Positions 1 to 4,488 of a DNA stretch of 5,900 nucleotides are shown piece after piece; position 1 is the first letter of the stretch; every line of letters starts with the position of its first letter. The DNA lies in assembly GCA_021792485.1 (NCBI GenBank), contig JAJYUO010000079.1, positions 1 to 5,900 of the forward strand. The letters run 5' to 3'. The DNA comes from Thermoplasmata archaeon. GTDB lineage: Archaea; Thermoplasmatota; Thermoplasmata; Lutacidiplasmatales; UBA184. The notes below the pieces were generated by a model. The model made no database searches. It was not told the DNA's origin and worked only from the letters and a program-made list of their open reading frames with translations. The position numbers were made by a program, and so were the translations under genes.

Positions 1-2
1 GA

Positions 3-947
3 CGCGAGCTCCCCCCGCACCTCCTCCGGGTCGTCGACGTATTACCGGCGGACGAGCCTCCGCTCGAGGCACTGCGAACGCTGCTTTCCGCCGCCGGGAC
101 CGGGCAATATGGATATCCGCCCAAAGTCGAGGACGGGTTCGATCTGATCGCACGGCTTCCGCTCGCGTTCGCCCGATTCTATCGCCGCAGCCAAGGGCTC
201 GAGCCCGTTCCGGTCGATCCGGCCCGAGGTCAGGTCGAAACGTACCTCCATCAGCTCTTCGGAGGCCGTCCGGATCCGCGGCGGGTCCAGGCTCTCGAGG
301 GGTACTTCGACCTGCTCGCTGACCATGGAATGAACGCTTCCACGTTCGCCCTGCGCATCGCCATATCGACCGAATCGGATTTGGCGAGCGCGGCGACCGC
401 CGCTCTGGCCGTCCTCAAGGGGCCCCGTCACGGCGGAGCCCCCAGCTTGGTGCTCGACATGCTCGATTCGATCCAAGATCCCGACCGCGCCGAGCGCTGG
501 ATCGAAGAGCGCCTCGACCGAAAGCAACTCGTCTTTGGATTCGGCCACCGAGTCTACAAGGTCGAGGATCCGCGCTCGGAACTCCTGCACCAACTCGCTC
601 GGAGCGTCGGAGATCCGGCCCGAATCGCCCTCGCCGAGCAGGTGGAGAAGTCCGCCCTGCTCGCCTTGCGCCGTCGTCGGCCGAACGCGCGGATCTACAC
701 GAACGTCGAGTTCTACGCTGCCGTGTTACTGGAGGCCGTGGGCTTGCCCCGGACATGCTTTACCCCGACGTTCGCGATCGCCCGAACGGCTGGGTGGACC
801 GCCCACGCACTCGAGCAGGCCGACGGGAACCGGGTCATCCGGCCGGACGTTCAGTACATCGGGCCGGCTCCGGGCCGACGGTGGCCCCGCGAGGTACGGA
901 GACTCCCCGACGCGGATGACCAACCGCGGTCTCTTAAGGGATCATGA
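3..947 (+). CDS. gltA: Citrate synthase, C-terminal part (gene starts upstream of window)
   Basis: Citrate synthase condenses acetyl-CoA with oxaloacetate to citrate at the entry of the TCA cycle in the cytoplasm. The frame is open from the left edge, giving 314 visible residues; family members are about 370-385, so only about 60 N-terminal residues are missing. Family motifs appear in order: DHGMNASTF (His at 324-326), GPRHGGA with the active-site His at 429-431, GFGHRVYK with the second His at 546-548, TNVEFY at about 699-716, then FTPTFA, RTAGWTAH, EQ and RP followed by YIGP. The usual catalytic Asp of NVDFY is Glu here (708-710), a form I recall from actinobacterial CitA-type enzymes. The last ~20 residues after YIGP are Arg-rich and look divergent. 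2-Methylcitrate synthase cannot be excluded, so the symbol is at family level. The stop overlaps the next start. Confidence 0.95.
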   Translation, partial: RELPPHLLRVVDVLPADEPPLEALRTLLSAAGTGQYGYPPKVEDGFDLIARLPLAFARFYRRSQGLEPVPVDPARGQVETYLHQLFGGRPDPRRVQALEGYFDLLADHGMNASTFALRIAISTESDLASAATAALAVLKGPRHGGAPSLVLDMLDSIQDPDRAERWIEERLDRKQLVFGFGHRVYKVEDPRSELLHQLARSVGDPARIALAEQVEKSALLALRRRRPNARIYTNVEFYAAVLLEAVGLPRTCFTPTFAIARTAGWTAHALEQADGNRVIRPDVQYIGPAPGRRWPREVRRLPDADDQPRSLKGS

Positions 948-1204
948 ACTCCAAGCGCTCGCACATGCGAGGATTCGCGTCTTCGAGGGCGGCTTCTCGA
1001 ATCCCCGCGTCTACGTTCGCGACCGCCGGGGCGGCGATCGCCTTCCTCGGATTCCTCGTGGCCGTAATTTCGGCGGTCTTGGTGAACGCCCTCGCGAACA
1101 GCGCCCCGGCGATGTCGACGCAAGTCCTGTACGCTCTCTACGCCGGCGGTGCGATCGTCGTGGTCGGGGTCGCGCTCTTGCTTGTCGGAGTCCGACGCGA
1201 CTAG
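944..1204 (+). CDS. Small membrane protein with two transmembrane segments, unknown function
   Basis: I do not recognise this 86-residue protein. It has a basic N-terminus (K4, R5, R9, R15, R19), a hydrophobic segment at about residues 26-48, a short polar loop containing N52, P55 and S58, a second hydrophobic segment at about 61-83, and an RRD end. The positive charges at both ends predict a hairpin with both termini in the cytoplasm. The start ATG shares bases with the citrate synthase stop (ATGA at 944-947), which suggests translational coupling and one transcript. AAGGG at 936-940 is a possible but closely spaced ribosome site. Met8 (965) is an alternative start without a better ribosome site; it would leave both membrane segments intact. 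The placement ties its expression to citrate synthase, but no functional link is visible. Confidence 0.72.
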   Translation: MNSKRSHMRGFASSRAASRIPASTFATAGAAIAFLGFLVAVISAVLVNALANSAPAMSTQVLYALYAGGAIVVVGVALLLVGVRRD

Positions 1205-1254
1205 CCGGGCTCCCAAATCGACCGGGCGAGCGGCCCGCAGGCGATCCCTCTCCG

Positions 1255-1260
1255 TATTAA
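1255..1260 (+). promoter_or_regulatory. Possible TATA-like promoter box (TATTAA)
   Basis: TATTAA is an AT-rich island in a GC-rich 86-base spacer. Its centre is about 33 bases before the ATG at 1291. If it is an archaeal TATA box, transcription would begin about 26 bases downstream, near 1283-1285, leaving a nearly leaderless mRNA. This agrees with the lack of a Shine-Dalgarno sequence before 1291. The call rests on position and composition only. Confidence 0.35.
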
Positions 1261-1290
1261 GCGATCGCGAACCGTCTATCGGTCGCTACG

Positions 1291-1992
1291 ATGCCGAATC
1301 ACTGCCCGGACTGCGGAAGAGCGATCGAGGTCGAAGCCCGCGCTGCCGAGGTCCGTGTCGGTTCTTGCACCGGCTGCGGACACGCCTTCACGATCCTACA
1401 GGGAGGAGACCTGCCCGCGGGTCGTCCCGTCCCGAGCGGCGGCGAACCTTCGGGAGCGGTGGTGTGCGAAGCCTGCGGGTCGGCGATGACCCTTCGGGCG
1501 GGAATCCAGGGAGCGCTCATCGCGCACTGCCCGGGATGCCGCGCCACGCTGACGTTCGTACGATCCGATCGCACCGCGGAGCGTTTCGCGCAGCGTGGAC
1601 CACAGGGACCTGCGACGGAGGGCCGGCGTACCCCGTCCCGGCCGTGCCGCGAGTGCGGGGGCCAGTTGACCTTCTCGACCAACGAGGACGGAACGGTCTC
1701 GGCCCGGTGCGGTTCCTGCGGCAACCAGTTCACGCTTCCGCCACGCGCTCTGGACCGGGGCGGTGACCGGCGGGGATACGGGAGCGGAAGGGGATTCGGT
1801 GGACGAGATGCACGGCGTCCCTTTGGCCGAGGCAACCGATTCGTCGGGGGCGGCCGACCGGGATCCGGCGCCAAGAGCCCGCCGTGGCGGCCTCGCCGTC
1901 GCTTTGACAGCGATCGACGCAGGGCCGAGGACCGGGACGGCGACGAGGACGAGGCACGGCCCCGCCGCCGGCGCCGGGATGACGACTCGTAG
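1291..1992 (+). CDS. Triple zinc-ribbon protein with Arg/Gly-rich C-terminal tail, uncharacterised
   Basis: This 233-residue protein carries three zinc ribbons with the same geometry, CxxC-x17-CxxC: Cys 5/8/26/29, Cys 59/62/80/83 and Cys 119/122/140/143. Each second knuckle is followed by a short hydrophobic strand (HAFTI, ATLTF, NQFTL). The first resembles the MJ0042-type zinc-ribbon fold. Linkers of about 30-35 residues rich in Gly, Pro and Arg separate the ribbons. From about residue 151 the tail is low-complexity: RGGD, GYGSGRGFGGR and FGRGNRF, then alternating Arg-rich and Asp/Glu-rich blocks ending in RRRRRDDDS. RGG-like tails are typical of RNA-binding proteins, so a nucleic-acid-binding role, perhaps in transcription, RNA handling or the ribosome, is inferred. 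There is no catalytic motif, signal peptide or membrane segment. The ATG at 1291 is kept because the first CxxC begins at residue 5. No named family is recognised for the whole architecture. Confidence 0.85.
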   Translation: MPNHCPDCGRAIEVEARAAEVRVGSCTGCGHAFTILQGGDLPAGRPVPSGGEPSGAVVCEACGSAMTLRAGIQGALIAHCPGCRATLTFVRSDRTAERFAQRGPQGPATEGRRTPSRPCRECGGQLTFSTNEDGTVSARCGSCGNQFTLPPRALDRGGDRRGYGSGRGFGGRDARRPFGRGNRFVGGGRPGSGAKSPPWRPRRRFDSDRRRAEDRDGDEDEARPRRRRRDDDS

Positions 1993-2123
1993 CCGATCGC
2001 CCCGGAGGGGGCCGGAATCAGCACTCGAAGGCGGTTGCTCTCGGCCCCTGCACGCTCTCGCGCACCGGGCGCCCCCTGCCAATCCTCCGAAAGTCGTTGA
2101 CGCGCCTATCGGGGTCTTGCGAA

Positions 2124-2204
2124 GGGAACGCTCCGCGAAATCGAGCTGGGTCGAGGCGCGTTCCGTTCCCGGAAGCTCGTCGGCGTCTCCTGAAGGAACG
2201 CCTC
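2124..2204. repeat. Cluster of complementary GGAACG / CGTTCC repeats
   Basis: GGAACGC occurs at 2125-2131 and 2195-2201 as direct copies. Its complement GCGTTCC lies at 2158-2164, and CGTTCCC at 2164-2170 complements GGGAACG at 2124-2130. The 2153-2164 segment (GAGGCGCGTTCC) can pair with 2195-2204 (GGAACGCCTC) as a 10-bp stem with a two-base bulge, or its end can pair with 2125-2131 as a 7-bp stem. The two pairings exclude each other. The complementarity is seen directly; a folded RNA or switch is only a possibility. Confidence 0.35.
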
Positions 2205-2522
2205 GGCCCGACCGTCGGTTACGGGAGCCATATCCCGGTCGCATCCCGCGGGCACCGTGCCGGGGTGAGCGGTGCCCGGCTCGACGACGCGCTTGACCGT
2301 TTCGTCCGCTCGGATCTGCGGATCGTGTTCGCGGTTGCGGGAAGAGGAGGAGCCGGACCTTTGGCCTCTTCCGATCCCGAGGATCGTGCGGGCCCCGGTC
2401 CACCAGCGCCCGTGGGGGGAAGGAGCCCCAAACTCGTGGGGGATCAGATCCCGGATGCGTAGCATCGATGGACCGGGGGTGCTCGCCGGTGTCTTGACCC
2501 GGATAGCGGCAGGAGGTATCCC

Positions 2523-2542
2523 GCTCCCCCCGATTGGGGAGC
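2523..2542 (-). terminator. Hairpin just past the hydrolase stop, possible terminator
   Basis: GCTCCCC (2523-2529) and GGGGAGC (2536-2542) form a perfect 7-bp stem with a 6-base loop, 22 bases beyond the end of the minus-strand hydrolase gene. There is no T-run on either side, so it is not a textbook intrinsic terminator. It may mark or protect the 3' end of the hydrolase mRNA. Confidence 0.35.
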
Positions 2543-2564
2543 CGAGTGCGTCGATCTCGCCCGC

Positions 2565-3449
2565 TCAGCGACCCAGGTGGGTCGCCAGCCAAGAGTGAAC
2601 CGACGGGATGCGGTTCTGGTACAGCGTCAGGTGCCCGTCCTCCTCGGTGAGGTTCTGAGCTGCGTGCGGGATGCGGCTGCAGAGCCACTGGCCGTGCGCG
2701 AACGGGACGAAGAGATCGTGCTTCCCTTGCCACAGGGCGACGGGCGAGCGGATCTCCTCCGGCGAAAACCCCCACGGGCGCACGAAGGCGAGATCGTCGT
2801 CCCTCCAGCCGGCCACACCCGGTGCGAGACCCCGGCGGGCGCCCGCGGTGAGATACGGTCCGATCGTTTGAAAAACGGCCTTGTCGACGGGACTGAGCAA
2901 GCTCTCTAGGTCCCGCAGGAGTCGGTCATCATTCGGAGCGAAGTAGGCCTCCCGCAAGGGGGCTAGGAACCCCTCGAGAGCCTCCGGGCCCTCCATCGAT
3001 GCACGGAACTCGGCGACGTTCGCCTCTCCGGTACCCGCCATCCAGTCGATTCCCGGGGCCGGGTATGGTGCCGGAGACGCAAGCGCGGCCACGGCGACCG
3101 CCCGTTTCGGAAGGAGAGCGGCGCACGCCAAGGCATGGGGTCCCCCTCCGGAAATGCCCCAGACCCCGAACTGCTCGACTCCGAGATCGTCTGCGATCGC
3201 CCGAACGTCGGCCGCGGCATCCGCGATCGTGCGGCCGGGGTGGACCGTGGAACCCCCGTAGCCCGGTCGATCGTACCCAACCAACCGCATGCCGCGCTTC
3301 GCCGCGTCGGCGGCGTGGGCCGGGTAGAGCGATCCGCTCATCGGGGTCCCATGGAGGACGAAGACCACCGGCCCGGAGCGCGCTCCGCCTTCGCTGATCC
3401 GGAGCTCGCGACCGTCCGCCGCGGTCACCGTCCGTTCCCGCTCGCTCAT
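2565..3449 (-). CDS. Alpha/beta-hydrolase fold protein
   Basis: This 294-residue serine hydrolase has a typical length for the fold and a complete catalytic triad. The order is: HGTPMSG at 33-39 (oxyanion-hole strand), YDRPGYGGS at 59-67, nucleophile elbow G-I-S-G-G with Ser100, a variable cap region at about 130-225, Asp245 in GKHDLFVP, and His273 in EDGHLTL. There is no signal peptide, so it is probably cytoplasmic. The substrate cannot be read from the sequence; esterase, lactonase, epoxide hydrolase or peptidase-like activity are all possible in this family. The ATG at 3449 is supported by the N-terminal strand that begins shortly after it and by a TATA-like box about 40 bases upstream; the GGGGGAAGAGACG just before it is only a weak ribosome site. 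The gene diverges from the 108-residue gene at 3583. Confidence 0.92.
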   Translation of the reverse strand: MSERERTVTAADGRELRISEGGARSGPVVFVLHGTPMSGSLYPAHAADAAKRGMRLVGYDRPGYGGSTVHPGRTIADAAADVRAIADDLGVEQFGVWGISGGGPHALACAALLPKRAVAVAALASPAPYPAPGIDWMAGTGEANVAEFRASMEGPEALEGFLAPLREAYFAPNDDRLLRDLESLLSPVDKAVFQTIGPYLTAGARRGLAPGVAGWRDDDLAFVRPWGFSPEEIRSPVALWQGKHDLFVPFAHGQWLCSRIPHAAQNLTEEDGHLTLYQNRIPSVHSWLATHLGR

Positions 3450-3485
3450 CGTCTCTTCCCCCGGGCTCGCTGAGGTCTCCGGTGG

Positions 3486-3493
3486 CTTATACT
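3486..3493. promoter_or_regulatory. Possible shared TATA-like box in divergent spacer
   Basis: CTTATACT is the only AT-rich patch in the 133-base spacer between the divergent starts at 3449 and 3583. On the minus strand it reads AGTATAAG, centred about 40 bases before the hydrolase ATG; a start about 26 bases downstream of the box would leave a leader of roughly 13 bases. On the plus strand the same box would give a leader of about 68 bases for the gene at 3583. The minus-strand reading fits better. No bacterial -35 element is evident at the expected distance. Confidence 0.4.
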
Positions 3494-3582
3494 CGACACT
3501 CGACCGCGGGCCGGGTGCAGGCCCGACGAGCGGTCCGACCGATGCCCTTTCATGTCGGACGCCCTAGGTCGCCGGATACGAG

Positions 3583-3909
3583 ATGGAGCTGATCCCATCG
3601 GACTCCGCCATCGGCGACGAGATCATCGCGCAGGTCTATCGCTCGAACCTCGAAGAACTGCGCGACGTGCACGCGATGACCAAAGAGCCGCGCGCCCCCG
3701 TCTTGGACGCGACCAAGCTCGATCTCGTGCGGACCCTCGTCGGCGGGGTCCTCGAGACTCTGGAATCCCGGTCCCCGAACGGCCGGAAGGAACTGATCCA
3801 AGCGGCAAACCTGAGCTACAGCGCGACGGTGCTGGGGATTATCCTGTACAAGGACGCCACCGCTTCGCCGAAGGTTCCGCGACCCCGGGCTCAGGCCGCC
3901 ACGAGGTAG
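3583..3909 (+). CDS. Conserved-looking hypothetical protein, 108 residues
   Basis: I do not recognise this protein. It is predicted to be soluble and mostly helical, with an acidic N-terminal half (EIIAQVYRSNLEEL, residues 13-26) and a likely amphipathic helix at about 44-60 (TKLDLVRTLVGGVLETL). The C-terminal part includes GRKELIQAANLSYSATVLGIILYKD, and the last ~15 residues (PKVPRPRAQAATR) are basic and probably disordered. There is no signal peptide and no cysteine. Codons show the strong G/C third-position preference of the neighbouring real genes. An in-frame stop at 3565-3567 limits the start to the ATG at 3583 or later. The ATG at 3552 is in another frame. The gene diverges from the hydrolase and converges with the PEBP gene 14 bases away, so it is probably transcribed alone. 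Confidence 0.7.
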   Translation: MELIPSDSAIGDEIIAQVYRSNLEELRDVHAMTKEPRAPVLDATKLDLVRTLVGGVLETLESRSPNGRKELIQAANLSYSATVLGIILYKDATASPKVPRPRAQAATR

Positions 3910-3923
3910 GTCTCCCCGAGCGG

Positions 3924-4388
3924 CTAGCCACGGCCGTACGTTCCCAGGTACTCCGCCGAGGCGATCGCTTTCGATTTGGCGAGCGATTCCGCTTGGGCCG
4001 CGCTGAGTCCCGGTTTCGCTCCGAGCGGCTCCCGAAGCGCATAGAGCCGGAAGAAGTAGCGATGAGGCTTGCCCGGGGGAGGAGACGGGCCCCCGTAGCC
4101 GTACTTGTTCCAGCTGTTCGTTCCATGCCGACTTCCATCGGGCAGTTCGGCGTCCGTCGCCACGCCTTCCGGCAGGCCCTTCGCCGTCCCCGGGATGTCA
4201 TAGAGAACCCAATGGACCCACGTTCCCACCGGAGCGTCGGGATCGTCGCAAATCAACGCGAACGCCTTCGTCCCGGCCGGGATCCCCGCGAACTCGAACG
4301 GGGGCGATACGTCCGGCCCGTCCGCCGTATGCTTGGTCGGGATGCGCTCTCCGTTCTTCCACGCCGAGGTGCGGATGGTCAGAGTCAT
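3924..4388 (-). CDS. YbhB/YbcL-type phosphatidylethanolamine-binding (PEBP/RKIP) family protein
   Basis: This 154-residue protein has the normal length of the prokaryotic PEBP family. Landmarks in order: DVSPPFEFAGIP at 26-37, the signature CR1 motif DPDAP at 49-53 followed by WVHWVLYDIP at 57-66, GTNSWNKYGYGGPSPP at 89-104, and the CR2 motif GKPHRYFFRLYAL at 106-118. The Asp and His residues of these motifs line the anion-binding pocket in known structures. The biological role of the prokaryotic members is poorly defined; kinase inhibition as in eukaryotic RKIP should not be assumed. There is no signal peptide, so it is likely cytoplasmic. AGAGG at 4393-4397 on the minus strand lies four bases before the ATG and supports the start. 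A hairpin sits directly upstream. The gene follows dnaK on the same strand after 100 bases. Confidence 0.95.
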   Translation of the reverse strand: MTLTIRTSAWKNGERIPTKHTADGPDVSPPFEFAGIPAGTKAFALICDDPDAPVGTWVHWVLYDIPGTAKGLPEGVATDAELPDGSRHGTNSWNKYGYGGPSPPPGKPHRYFFRLYALREPLGAKPGLSAAQAESLAKSKAIASAEYLGTYGRG

Positions 4389-4398
4389 CGATCCTCTT

Positions 4399-4418
4399 TC
4401 GGTCCCTGGGGGGACCGA
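4399..4418 (-). promoter_or_regulatory. Perfect hairpin in the leader of the PEBP-family gene
   Basis: Bases 4399-4406 and 4411-4418 form a perfect 8-bp stem (TCGGTCCC / GGGACCGA) with a 4-base loop. It ends about 10 bases before the PEBP ATG, so the stem abuts the AGAGG ribosome site on the minus strand. It could be a dyad operator, a translation-modulating RNA hairpin, or part of the 3' end of the dnaK transcript. Only the symmetry is observed. Confidence 0.4.
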
Positions 4419-4460
4419 TTCGCTCGGGACTAGGGCGAAGCTCTAGATGAACCGTGCGGG

Positions 4461-4483
4461 GCCGCTCGGGCCGTCCGAGCGGC
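4461..4483 (-). terminator. Hairpin directly after dnaK, possible terminator
   Basis: GCCGCTCGG (4461-4469) and CCGAGCGGC (4475-4483) form a perfect 9-bp GC-rich stem with a 5-base loop, only 5 bases past the dnaK stop on the minus strand. The position suits a transcript end or an mRNA-stabilising structure. No T-run follows, so classical intrinsic termination is doubtful and the PEBP gene may still receive dnaK read-through. Confidence 0.5.
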
Positions 4484-4488
4484 GCGAC

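Larger units (their letters stand above)
1993..2564. other. 572-base stretch without a convincing gene
   Basis: This stretch lies between the stop of the zinc-ribbon gene and the stop of the minus-strand hydrolase. Open frames exist on both strands, as expected at this GC content. The best on the minus strand (2465 down to 2106, 119 codons, ATG start) has acceptable codon choice, but its product is low in hydrophobic residues and matches no family I know. A plus-strand frame (2097-2462) overlaps it. No tRNA, SRP RNA or RNase P RNA signature was found. The stretch holds the GGAACG/CGTTCC repeat cluster near 2124-2204 and a hairpin at 2523-2542. It could be a decayed gene, an unrecognised RNA, or a long 3' spacer. 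Confidence 0.5.

Noticed and set aside
42..593. Minus-strand 183-codon frame opposite citrate synthase
   Set aside because: The plus strand carries continuous citrate synthase motifs through this interval, so the frame is an antisense shadow.
860..947. Possible frameshift at the divergent Arg-rich end of citrate synthase
   Set aside because: No other frame restores a better family-like C-terminus, and the ends of citrate synthases vary, so a natural tail is simpler.
1261..1268. GCGATCGC read as the cyanobacterial HIP1 element
   Set aside because: No gene in the window points to a cyanobacterium; the motif excess is reported but not taken as evidence of that origin.
2265..2462. Plus-strand GTG-initiated frame with a protein-like segment (DDALDRFVRSDLRIVFAV)
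   Set aside because: It has no ribosome site and no promoter, the rest is Gly/Pro/Arg-rich, and it conflicts with an equally plausible minus-strand frame; not enough to call a gene.
2511..2517. Perfect Shine-Dalgarno-like AGGAGGT on the plus strand
   Set aside because: No ATG, GTG or TTG start follows at a usable distance, so it is probably chance.
1993..2564. Possible SRP RNA, RNase P RNA or tRNA in the spacer
   Set aside because: I found no SRP domain IV motif, no RNase P conserved core and no T-loop consensus on either strand.
1396..2775. Long minus-strand open frame (459 codons) crossing the zinc-ribbon gene, the spacer and the hydrolase end
   Set aside because: It overlaps two well-supported genes, its product is low-complexity and rich in Arg/Pro/Ser, and long antisense frames are expected at this GC content.
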